A stretch of DNA of 5,144 nt from Methanolinea sp. (GTDB lineage Archaea; Halobacteriota; Methanomicrobia; Methanomicrobiales; Methanospirillaceae). The stretch's first letter is position 1; each line of letters opens with the position of its first letter. Shown piece by piece: positions 1-4,777 of the stretch. Made by a program: the position numbers and the translations under genes. The stretch spans positions 1 to 5,144 of the forward strand of contig DUGV01000101.1 in assembly GCA_013331225.1 (NCBI GenBank), written 5' to 3'. The notes under the pieces are model-generated. The model did not search any database. It was not told the DNA's origin and saw only the letters and a program-made list of their open reading frames with translations.

Positions 1-1
1 G

Positions 2-454
2 GCTGCTTCCTCGACAGGCAGCGGTGCGGGGCAGTATACCTTTGTGTATGAGCGGACCTACCAGGACATCCCCACGGACGTTGACGGGTTCACGGTCATC
101 GTGGATGCCGGAACCGGGGACGTGATCGGCTACACGCACCAGTGGACCACACCGGAACATGCCTTCCTTTCAGCAACGCAGGTGGATATTGTCCGGCACG
201 AAGCTACCTTTGCCGTCTTACAGAAAGCCCGGGAGATCTACCCGGACCAGACGGACAGTATCCGGATTATTTCAGCGGATCTCCGGTGGATGAACGATAT
301 TCCCCCGGGCAATGTGCCCCGGCCCGGTTCCATCCCGGTAGCCTGGAAAGTCCTCTTCAATGACGATATCATGCGTCAATCCTCAGCACAACCTGCAGTT
401 GCGTGGGTTGATGCGCACTCGGGAGAGTTCCTGGCGTTTGAGTACCGGCATTAA
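2..454 (+). CDS. PepSY/YcdB-like protein, C-terminal part (5' end outside the window)
   Basis: The reading frame is open from base 2 and ends at TAA 452-454, leaving 150 residues of a protein that starts upstream. The first in-frame ATG (44) lies inside a beta-strand-like stretch (QYTFVYERTYQDIP) that continues from before it, so it is not the true start. Two similar beta-hairpin signatures are visible: FTVIVDAGTGDVIGY at about residues 37-51 and AVAWVDAHSGEFLAF at about 133-147. The form V-D-A-x-(T/S)-G-(D/E)-(V/F)-(I/L) is typical of PepSY and YcdB/YcdC-type domains, and the segment between them, with a helix around VRHEATFAVLQKAREIYP, fits a PepSY alpha/beta unit. Such proteins are usually exported or membrane-anchored and are proposed to modulate peptidases, but no activity can be assigned here. 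Any signal peptide would lie outside the window. The family call is moderately sure; the function is unknown. It converges on the zinc-ribbon gene with a 34-nt gap. Confidence 0.7.
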   Translation, partial: AASSTGSGAGQYTFVYERTYQDIPTDVDGFTVIVDAGTGDVIGYTHQWTTPEHAFLSATQVDIVRHEATFAVLQKAREIYPDQTDSIRIISADLRWMNDIPPGNVPRPGSIPVAWKVLFNDDIMRQSSAQPAVAWVDAHSGEFLAFEYRH

Positions 455-465
455 AACAATGTTGG

Positions 466-481
466 AATAAAAAAGGAAAAT
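466..481 (-). terminator. T-rich terminator of the zinc-ribbon gene
   Basis: Read on the minus strand, the 7-23 nt downstream of the TGA at 489-491 hold two T-runs (ATTTTCC then TTTTTTATT). Archaeal intrinsic terminators are T-runs that do not need a strong hairpin. No comparable T-run is seen on + for the convergent upstream gene. Confidence 0.5.
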
Positions 482-488
482 CTGGTGT

Positions 489-944
489 TCAGCACCGGCT
501 GCACACGTATGTGGTGGCAAGCGAGGTCTGGCGCATGTCGCCCGAGATCTGTTTTTTGCCGCCGCGGATGAACCATTTTTTGCACCGGCTGCATTGCTTG
601 GGCAGGATCCGGTCCAGCGGGTTCATCGGGATCTCGAGAACAAAATCCGTCCGGGTCCACTCCTCGGGAGGCTTCTCCGCGTTCTGCTCGTAGATATTGA
701 CGAACTCCATGATCTGGTGGGGGGGCACGCCCAGGTCCACGAATTTTTTGAAGACGAAATAATTGAAGATGAGCCACGAGAGGTCCGAGCGGTCGAGGAT
801 CCCTTCATACTCCCCAAACGTCTCGTCGAAATCCTCGAGCGTGCAGCCGCACAGCGGGCATTTGCCGCCAACGAGCTCGTCGAGAAAAACCTCTTCCTGG
901 CATCCCGGACAGGTCGTGTGCGGGGATTGCATGCGTGATGTCAT
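489..944 (-). CDS. Double zinc-ribbon protein, unknown function
   Basis: A 151-aa protein with two CxxC pairs at each end. The N-terminal ribbon has C12-P-G-C15 and C29-P-L-C32 (plus C34); the C-terminal ribbon has C118-S-R-C121 and C148-S-R-C151, and the last cysteine is also the last residue. The middle (about 45-105) is rich in aromatic and aliphatic residues (SWLIFNYFVFKKFVDLG) and looks like an alpha-helical domain rather than a membrane span, because charged residues break it up. Two structural zinc sites suggest a nucleic-acid-binding or protein-adaptor role, but this is inference. I do not recognise a named family; proteins of this style occur as conserved hypotheticals in methanogens. 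The first ATG is chosen because GGAG lies 5 nt upstream; M5 is an alternative with no such site. It has its own promoter region, separated by 160 nt from the mrp operon. Confidence 0.85.
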   Translation of the reverse strand: MTSRMQSPHTTCPGCQEEVFLDELVGGKCPLCGCTLEDFDETFGEYEGILDRSDLSWLIFNYFVFKKFVDLGVPPHQIMEFVNIYEQNAEKPPEEWTRTDFVLEIPMNPLDRILPKQCSRCKKWFIRGGKKQISGDMRQTSLATTYVCSRC

Positions 945-949
945 TGTTG

Positions 950-953
950 CTCC
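950..953 (-). promoter_or_regulatory. Shine-Dalgarno GGAG for the zinc-ribbon gene
   Basis: On the minus strand GGAG stands 5 nt before the ATG at 942-944. This favours the first ATG over the in-frame ATG four codons later. Confidence 0.6.
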
Positions 954-964
954 GGTATTGACTG

Positions 965-987
965 GATTATTTTGTATTCATATCTGC
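965..987 (-). promoter_or_regulatory. AT-rich promoter candidate for the zinc-ribbon gene
   Basis: The minus strand reads GATATGAATACAAAATAATC in a locally AT-rich patch 21-43 nt upstream of the start codon. A TATA-like element near 980 would place transcription start near 955, just before the GGAG. The match to the archaeal TATA consensus is imperfect. The remaining intergenic sequence up to 1104 shows only a small palindrome (GATAAGGGTATC, 1048-1059) and no gene. Confidence 0.3.
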
Positions 988-1080
988 AATAGCTCAAACC
1001 GTTTGTGGTAGGGTGAATGTTTGTTCCTAGTATTGATCGGGACGGCAGATAAGGGTATCAGTGGACGCAATCTTCCCCGA

Positions 1081-1104
1081 TAAAAGGGTTGTGGAAAGAG
1101 GAAA
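1081..1104 (-). terminator. Pyrimidine-rich terminator candidate after the mrp operon
   Basis: Directly after the TAA at 1105-1107 the minus strand has a T/C-rich tract (TTTCCTCTTTCC, then CCCTTTTA). The T-runs are short, so this is a weak archaeal T-rich terminator candidate for the mrp/102-aa transcript. Confidence 0.3.
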
Positions 1105-1413
1105 TTAATCAGCGGAAGGTTCGGCCTGCTCCATCACGAGCGAGCCAAAGACCACCTTCTCGAGCACCTGCGCAACGTACTTGATATGCATGGCTTTCTC
1201 GAGATCCTCGTTCCGGTGAATATCTGCCCAGAGCTGGAGCCGCATTAAGGAGAACCGGAACCGGTCAAGGGATTCATCGTCCATGTTCATTGCTTCCCGG
1301 TAGATCGGCTCCAGCAGATCGGGGAAGGAGAGCGGGTTCTCAAGGGCGGTGATGATACCCTTGTAGATCGGGAGGGGTTTTTCCCTCCCGGTAAGGATCC
1401 GCTCGTAGTCCAT
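1105..1413 (-). CDS. 102-aa helical protein encoded directly after mrp, unknown function
   Basis: This 102-aa protein begins 4 nt after the mrp stop codon (TAA 1418-1420). A GAGGGA Shine-Dalgarno at 1421-1426 overlaps the last codons of mrp, so the two are almost certainly co-transcribed and translationally coupled. It contains no cysteine, so it cannot bind an Fe-S cluster through cysteines. Most of the chain looks alpha-helical: LSFPDLLEPIYREAMNM (28-44), ESLDRFRFSLMRLQLWADIH (47-66) and DLEKAMHIKYVAQVLEKVVF (70-89), ending in a short acidic tail. The N-terminus RILTGREKPLPIYKGI is basic. No signal peptide or membrane span is seen. I do not recognise the family. The tight linkage suggests a role with the Mrp ATPase, for example as an adaptor for a client protein, but this is inference. 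Confidence 0.85.
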   Translation of the reverse strand: MDYERILTGREKPLPIYKGIITALENPLSFPDLLEPIYREAMNMDDESLDRFRFSLMRLQLWADIHRNEDLEKAMHIKYVAQVLEKVVFGSLVMEQAEPSAD

Positions 1414-1417
1414 CTCG

Positions 1418-2308
1418 TTATCCCTCGACTACCCTGATGAGTTCGGTCATGACCGCGTCCACGCTCTTCCACGTGGGGCTGTCACCGCGACGGATGATGA
1501 ACGGCCGGCCTTCGTCGCCTGCCTTGCGCATCTCGATGTCGAGCGGGATCGCACCAAGGAAGGGAACCTTGAGATCTTCGGCGATCTTCTTTCCGCCACC
1601 TTTGCCGAAGAGATCGACTTCCCCGCCGCAGTGGGGGCAGATCATCCCGCTCATGTTCTCCACGATCCCGAGCACGGGGATGTTGAGCTGCTCCACGAAC
1701 TTTGCAGCCTTCATCGCGTCCATGGTGGCGACCTCCTGGGGGGTGGTCACGATCACCGCACCTCTCACATTGGGTGCAAGCTGGACAATGGAGAGTGCCT
1801 CGTCGCCTGTTCCCGGGGGAAGGTCAACAACCAGGTAGTCGAGGTGTCCCCAGTCGACATCGTTCAAAAACTGGCTGATCGCGCTCATCTTCATCGGTCC
1901 CCGCCAGATGACAGGGGTACTGATGCTCGGGAGGAGGAATGCCATGGATACCACCGAGAGGTTCCCGGTGACCCGAAGCGGCTGGATTTTCTTCCCCATG
2001 GCGGCAAGGTGCTGGCCTTCCAATCCAAGCATCTTCGGGATGTTGGGTCCATGGATGTCCAGGTCCAGGACCCCCACATTGTATCCCTGTGCCGAGAGCG
2101 CGAAAGAGAGGTTGACTGCCACGGTGGACTTGCCCACCCCCCCCTTCCCTGAGAGGACAAGGATGACGTGATCCACGTCAATCTCCGCTTTTGGCGGGAG
2201 GCCCTTGGCCTTCGGATCCTTCTTGTCGCTGTCGCACTGCTGCGCGCTGGGGCACCCTTCGCAGACCCCGTTGCATTCCTCTGGCGTATTGCCGGCCTCA
2301 TTTGTCAT
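1418..2308 (-). CDS. mrp: Mrp/NBP35-family Fe-S cluster carrier ATPase
   Basis: A 296-aa cytosolic P-loop ATPase of the Mrp/ApbC/NBP35 group (SIMIBI class), which carries and transfers [4Fe-4S] clusters to apo-proteins as a dimer. Visible motifs are a deviant Walker A GKGGVGKST (54-62) with signature lysine K55, the switch I region VLDLDIHGPNIPKMLG (80-95), Walker B/switch II LVVDLPPGTGDEAL (159-172), and the C-terminal cluster site C224-P-H-C227, which bridges the dimer in this family. An N-terminal cysteine group C12-x3-C16-x2-C19-x5-C25, followed by a charged linker, resembles the extra ferredoxin-like cluster site of NBP35. Length and motif order are normal and nothing is missing. The start is supported by GAGG 6 nt upstream and a TATA box. 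In methanogens the many Fe-S enzymes make such a carrier plausible as a general maturation factor; specific clients cannot be read here. Confidence 0.97.
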   Translation of the reverse strand: MTNEAGNTPEECNGVCEGCPSAQQCDSDKKDPKAKGLPPKAEIDVDHVILVLSGKGGVGKSTVAVNLSFALSAQGYNVGVLDLDIHGPNIPKMLGLEGQHLAAMGKKIQPLRVTGNLSVVSMAFLLPSISTPVIWRGPMKMSAISQFLNDVDWGHLDYLVVDLPPGTGDEALSIVQLAPNVRGAVIVTTPQEVATMDAMKAAKFVEQLNIPVLGIVENMSGMICPHCGGEVDLFGKGGGKKIAEDLKVPFLGAIPLDIEMRKAGDEGRPFIIRRGDSPTWKSVDAVMTELIRVVEG

Positions 2309-2314
2309 GGATAT

Positions 2315-2318
2315 CCTC
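2315..2318 (-). promoter_or_regulatory. Shine-Dalgarno GAGG for mrp
   Basis: GAGG on the minus strand is spaced 6 nt from the ATG at 2306-2308 and fixes the start so that the N-terminal cysteine cluster is included. Confidence 0.65.
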
Positions 2319-2337
2319 GTTATTGTGCGATTGAGTA

Positions 2338-2350
2338 GTCTATATATATT
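2338..2350 (-). promoter_or_regulatory. TATA box of the mrp operon
   Basis: The minus strand reads AATATATATAGAC, a strong archaeal TATA box about 37 nt upstream of the mrp start, implying a short leader of about 10-15 nt that contains the GAGG. A small inverted repeat AAAG-GG-CTTT (2356-2365) and a second AT-rich patch (2363-2372) lie immediately upstream, where TFB or a regulator could bind. Confidence 0.65.
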
Positions 2351-2400
2351 AGCTGAAAGGGCTTTAAATATTGATCATGGTGGCAATCCCTGCACGAATA

Positions 2401-2820
2401 TCAGGCATTTGCGGAATCGAGGGCTTCGTTGCAGAGCCTGTCGGCCATTGTAATCCAGGGGTCGTCCCTCCCGACCGATCGGTATTCCACTGAGAGGAAG
2501 CTTCGCTCCAGGTCCTTTGCCACCCCGTGCAGCTCGCGCAGGTGAGGCTTCCTGACCTGGTATTCGCCCCGTAACTGCCGGACCACGAGCTGGCTGTCCG
2601 AATAGATCACGACGTTGCGGGAAGCAAAGGAACCCGCCTTTCTGAGTGCCTCGATCACCGCGTGGTACTCGGCCTCGTTGTTGGTCCTGGTCCCGAGGAC
2701 CAAAGCCTCCTTTGCGAGGAGCCTTCCCTCCTGGTCACGCAGGAGAAATGCGCATGCGGCAGGCCCGGGGTTTCCCCGGGACGCGCCATCCGTGTACCCG
2801 TAGAGTGTCATGGCCATCAT
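2401..2820 (-). CDS. rnhA: Ribonuclease HI (type 1 RNase H)
   Basis: An RNase H fold enzyme that cleaves the RNA strand of RNA-DNA hybrids with two metal ions. The catalytic acids are visible: D11 in YTDGASRGNPGP, E51 in TNNEAEYHAVIEAL, D75 in IYSDSQLVVRQL and D127 in MADRLCNEALD. The length (139 aa, or 136 from M4) matches short archaeal/bacterial type 1 enzymes without a hybrid-binding domain. One oddity is the loop before the last Asp: it reads GRDDPWITMAD, where many family members carry N-x-x-A-D. The usual Asn is thus replaced by Ile123. Three in-frame ATGs (residues 1, 2, 4) compete as start; M4 (codon 2809-2811) aligns best with the usual family N-terminus, and no ribosome site decides. 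It is transcribed divergently from the PEBP gene and is 92 nt upstream of mrp, which has its own TATA box. Confidence 0.94.
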   Translation of the reverse strand: MMAMTLYGYTDGASRGNPGPAACAFLLRDQEGRLLAKEALVLGTRTNNEAEYHAVIEALRKAGSFASRNVVIYSDSQLVVRQLRGEYQVRKPHLRELHGVAKDLERSFLSVEYRSVGRDDPWITMADRLCNEALDSANA

Positions 2821-2884
2821 TGCCCGGCGCCTGCAAGTCCGTCACATTCATGCATGCAGAACAGGTACAGTTGGGTTGAGAGAG
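2821..2884. promoter_or_regulatory. Divergent promoter region, rnhA / PEBP gene
   Basis: These 64 nt separate two divergent starts, so promoters for both should be here or inside the coding regions. No convincing TATA box is visible on either strand. A perfect 8-bp palindrome TGCATGCA (2851-2858) sits near the middle. A GGTTGAG sequence at 2874-2880, just before the PEBP ATG, may act as a weak ribosome site. Confidence 0.35.
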
Positions 2885-3337
2885 ATGGAGAAACTTGTCG
2901 TGCAACTTGACTTCCTGGAGTTTTTGCCCACCCACACCTGTGACGGCGACGACTCCTCGCCGCGGATACGCCTCGGCAACCTCGCCTCAGCCTCGCTTGC
3001 CATCATGGCGGTGAACCCGTTCATCCCTTCCTGCTGCTCGTTCTCCCCGTGGCTGGCCTGGAACATCCCGCCGATGGAGATCATCCCCCCGGGCCTTCCA
3101 AAAGAGGGAGTTGTGGAGAGCCCGGTGCGTGCGTTCCAGGGAAGAAACGACTACGGCCGTATCGGGTATACCGGCCCGTGTCCCCCACGCGGGAGCACCC
3201 ATCGGTATACCTTCAAAGTCTGGGGCCTCGACACAATGCTTGACCTTGCCCCCGGTGCAAACAAGGCCGATCTCGTGGGAGCAATGCGGGGTCACGTGCT
3301 CCAGTACGGCGAGACCGCTGCGCTCTGCACCAGGTAG
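2885..3337 (+). CDS. PEBP/YbhB-family (Raf kinase inhibitor-like) protein with altered ligand site
   Basis: A 150-aa protein of the phosphatidylethanolamine-binding/YbhB-YbcL family. Family landmarks appear in order: THTCDGDDSSPRIRL (16-30, matching the usual YTCDG-D-SPPL), LAWNIPP (57-63), GRNDYGRIGYTGPCPPRGSTHRYTFKVWGLD (86-116) and GANKADLVGAMRGHVLQYGE (124-143). The anion-binding pocket is unusual. The normally conserved DPDAP loop reads N44-P-F-I-P48, and the His of the HW(V)VWNIP segment is replaced, the sequence being SPW (54-56). C50-C51 are adjacent in the loop between them. Family members are cytosolic or periplasmic and bind anionic headgroups or other small ligands; the biochemical role in archaea is unclear, and loss of these residues makes canonical binding doubtful. 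The start is set at 2885 rather than the upstream in-frame ATG at 2810, because that would overlap the rnhA start and add 25 residues not seen in the family. Confidence 0.88.
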   Translation: MEKLVVQLDFLEFLPTHTCDGDDSSPRIRLGNLASASLAIMAVNPFIPSCCSFSPWLAWNIPPMEIIPPGLPKEGVVESPVRAFQGRNDYGRIGYTGPCPPRGSTHRYTFKVWGLDTMLDLAPGANKADLVGAMRGHVLQYGETAALCTR

Positions 3338-3341
3338 GCAT

Positions 3342-3360
3342 GGTTCCCTTACGGGTAACC
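3342..3360 (+). repeat. Hairpin between the PEBP and stalked-protein genes
   Basis: A 19-nt imperfect inverted repeat, GGTTCCC-TTAC-GGGTAACC, starts 5 nt after the PEBP stop codon. It can pair GGTT/AACC and CC/GG with one C-T mismatch, a T-G wobble and a 3-nt loop. No T-run follows, so it is not a classical terminator. It ends just before the TATA-like element of the next gene and could be an operator or an RNA processing/stability element. Confidence 0.45.
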
Positions 3361-3361
3361 T

Positions 3362-3371
3362 CTTAATATCA
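3362..3371 (+). promoter_or_regulatory. TATA-like promoter of the stalked-protein gene
   Basis: CTTAATATCA centred near 3366 lies about 25 nt before the ATG at 3391. In archaea transcription begins about 25 nt downstream of the TATA centre, so the mRNA would begin at or very close to the start codon. No Shine-Dalgarno is present just upstream of the ATG, which fits a leaderless transcript. Confidence 0.5.
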
Positions 3372-3390
3372 AACAGTCGAAGATCCTTCC

Positions 3391-4134
3391 ATGGAGAAGA
3401 GGGACATGGCCATACTCCTCGTCGTCCTTGGAGTGGTGGTGGTCATGGCAGTCGTAGTCAAGCCAATCCTCACCGGCAAGTCCCCGGATCTCACCCTCCC
3501 TTTCCTGCCTGGATCGTCTCCCGGGCCAACGTCACCTCCACCGGGATACCAGGAGGTTGCGACACCCTCCACACCGGAAAAGCCCGCATCGAAGGCACCT
3601 ACCCCGACCCCGACCTGGAGCGGCACTTCGCAGAGCCTCGGCTATGTCTCGCTGCAGAGCCCTGCCTCCACCCCCACTTTTACCCGCCTCCCCGAAGAGA
3701 CCCCGGTGCCAGAGAGACTGCTCACGTACGCCTCGATCGAGTCCAAGGGAGGTGGGACGACCCAGACGATCTCCATGCCGTTCCCCTACTGGGAGCTGCA
3801 TTACACCGTAGACCCCTGGAAGACGACTTTTTTTGGAGAGACTGAATCAAAAGCTGCAGGGATTGCGAGTTTTACTGCTTCTGAAGTGTTCCCGTCTTTC
3901 TCGATAGAAGTGAAGGACGCGGCCGATCACTCCCTTGTACGGAGGATTGAACCTCGTGGCGGCCTCGATGCCGAGCTCTGGGAGAAGGAGAAGGAGAACG
4001 ATCCGCGACCGTGGGTGGAGAAGTTCTACGAGGGGACCACCACAAGGTCCTACTACTTCGTGGTCCACACGCACATGGTATATTCGTACAGGATGGAGGT
4101 TAAAGTCCCGGAACGGTATCTCGGGAAATACTAA
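3391..4134 (+). CDS. Membrane-anchored extracytoplasmic protein with Pro/Thr stalk, unknown function
   Basis: This is a 247-aa protein. Residues 7-23 form a single hydrophobic helix (MAILLVVLGVVVVMAVVV) after a short charged N-terminus (MEKRD), a signal anchor or signal peptide. Residues 28-110 are low-complexity and rich in Pro, Thr and Ser (PTSPPP, TPSTPEKP, PTPTPTW), a typical extended and possibly glycosylated stalk. Residues 111-247 form a folded domain, probably beta-rich, with features such as PYWELHYTVDPWKT, FPSFSIEVKDAADHSLVRRI and SYYFVVHTHMVYSYRMEVKVPERY. There is no cysteine, so it is neither a lipoprotein nor disulfide-linked. The C-terminal pattern resembles hypothetical surface proteins I associate with Methanomicrobiales, but I cannot confirm this and know no function. 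A cell-envelope location is well supported by the layout. Transcription is probably independent of the PEBP gene (own TATA-like box, 53-nt gap). Confidence 0.87.
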   Translation: MEKRDMAILLVVLGVVVVMAVVVKPILTGKSPDLTLPFLPGSSPGPTSPPPGYQEVATPSTPEKPASKAPTPTPTWSGTSQSLGYVSLQSPASTPTFTRLPEETPVPERLLTYASIESKGGGTTQTISMPFPYWELHYTVDPWKTTFFGETESKAAGIASFTASEVFPSFSIEVKDAADHSLVRRIEPRGGLDAELWEKEKENDPRPWVEKFYEGTTTRSYYFVVHTHMVYSYRMEVKVPERYLGKY

Positions 4135-4177
4135 AAAACCTCGTGAAAAGTCTGCGGGTATTCCTCATGGAAGCCGC

Positions 4178-4190
4178 TCTTTTAGTTTTT
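4178..4190 (+). terminator. T-rich terminator of the stalked-protein gene
   Basis: TCTTTTAGTTTTT lies 44-56 nt after the TAA at 4132-4134 on the + strand and matches the T-run type of archaeal terminator. A second weaker T-rich patch (TTCTTTTGGTGTTT) follows at 4241-4254. Confidence 0.5.
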
Positions 4191-4261
4191 GCGGGGTCGA
4201 GAACCGGACAGGCAGGACCCGTTCAGTCACCGTTCGAGGATTCTTTTGGTGTTTCAGCGGG

Positions 4262-4280
4262 AAAAATGGTTGAAAAGAAG
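4262..4280 (-). terminator. T-rich terminator of the aIF5A gene
   Basis: On the minus strand, 26-44 nt after the aIF5A stop codon, CTTCTTTTC is followed by CATTTTTC. Together with the + strand T-runs this makes the 171-nt convergent gap 4135-4305 a two-way termination zone; no gene is supported within it. Confidence 0.5.
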
Positions 4281-4305
4281 GGCTCGCGGGAATGCAGAGG
4301 TGGTA

Positions 4306-4689
4306 TCAATCCAGATCGAGCTTCCTCTTCCCCAGCGCTTCCATGTACTGGATCTCTTTTCCCATCTCGATCCTGTCCATCTTATCGGCAGGGACTTCGA
4401 TCTCGAAGTTGTGGTATTCCTTCATGTCCATAAGGGTAACGGTGTTCCCGCTGATGGTAATGACCTGCCCGCTCTTCCTCTCCACCACAGGCACGTAGGT
4501 CTTCGCAGAGACCGGCTGGACAATGGAGCGCTTGACCCCGTCAAAGAGACCCACCGCGTCGATTCGGGCCTTCGCGGCTCCGTGCTTGCCTGGTTTTGAG
4601 ACCGATATCCCGAGGATCTTACAGGGCTCGTCCTCAATTACCATGTACCGCCCTTCTTTGAGCTTTCCTACCTCTGTCTGTTCCTTCAT
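4306..4689 (-). CDS. eif5A: Translation factor aIF5A (hypusine-containing)
   Basis: A 127-aa archaeal homologue of eIF5A/EF-P, which binds near the ribosomal E site and stimulates peptide-bond formation at stalling sequences. The N-terminal SH3-like domain carries the modification loop SKPGKHGAAKARIDAVGLFDG (about 31-51), in which K35 of PGKHG is the lysine converted to hypusine or deoxyhypusine. The C-terminal OB-fold domain follows (about 70-127), with VPVVERKSGQVITISGNTVTLMDMKEYHNFEIEVP. Length is normal and all landmarks are present. The ATG at 4687-4689 is preceded by GTGA at a 6-nt spacing, a partial Shine-Dalgarno. It is divergent from the FBPase gene and shares an AT-rich promoter region with it. 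The modifying enzyme (deoxyhypusine synthase) is not in the window. Confidence 0.97.
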   Translation of the reverse strand: MKEQTEVGKLKEGRYMVIEDEPCKILGISVSKPGKHGAAKARIDAVGLFDGVKRSIVQPVSAKTYVPVVERKSGQVITISGNTVTLMDMKEYHNFEIEVPADKMDRIEMGKEIQYMEALGKRKLDLD

Positions 4690-4726
4690 TATGGTTCACG
4701 CCCGCGTGAAAACGCAGTAACATGTA

Positions 4727-4747
4727 TCTTTATATCTACAGATAAAT
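4727..4747. promoter_or_regulatory. Shared divergent promoter of aIF5A and FBPase/IMPase genes
   Basis: The 88-nt gap between the two starts holds an AT-rich core, TCTTTATATCTACAGATAAA. On + , TTTATATC (4729-4736) is a good TATA box about 45 nt before the FBPase ATG, leaving a leader of about 20 nt. On minus, GATATAAAG covers the same bases about 40 nt before the aIF5A ATG. An inverted repeat TATCT-AC-AGATA (4733-4744) overlaps the core and could be an operator or simply reflect back-to-back TATA elements. Confidence 0.55.
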
Positions 4748-4777
4748 ACTCCTACAGAAACGGTCGGATCAGGCACC

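Noticed and set aside
594..938. A 114-codon + strand frame antisense to the zinc-ribbon gene
   Set aside because: The opposite frame has paired CxxC motifs, a good ribosome site and a terminator; this one has no supporting signal.
945..1104. Possible small RNA or small gene in the 160-nt gap
   Set aside because: Only a short palindrome and weak stems are present; no strong promoter-terminator pair or convincing short frame was found.
1631..2152. A 173-codon + strand frame antisense to mrp
   Set aside because: It is a shadow frame of a GC-rich gene; the mrp frame on the other strand carries all motifs of a known family.
2851..2858. Palindrome TGCATGCA as a specific operator
   Set aside because: An 8-bp perfect palindrome is expected by chance at this scale; it is mentioned with the divergent region but there is no second copy to support a regulator site.
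2810..2884. Upstream ATG extension of the PEBP protein
   Set aside because: The extra 25 residues have no counterpart in the family and the start would overlap the rnhA start codon region; the ATG at 2885 fits the family N-terminus.
3111..3845. A 244-codon + strand frame crossing from the PEBP gene into the stalked-protein gene
   Set aside because: It overlaps two better-supported genes in another frame, and its Arg/Pro/His-rich translation is typical of out-of-frame reading of GC-rich DNA.
4143..4433. A 96-codon + strand frame starting at GTG 4143 with a signal-peptide-like N-terminus
   Set aside because: Its second half is antisense to the well-supported aIF5A gene, it covers both T-rich terminator zones, no ribosome site is seen, and the rest of the translation is low in family-like features. 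The hydrophobic start is probably chance from the T-rich stretch.
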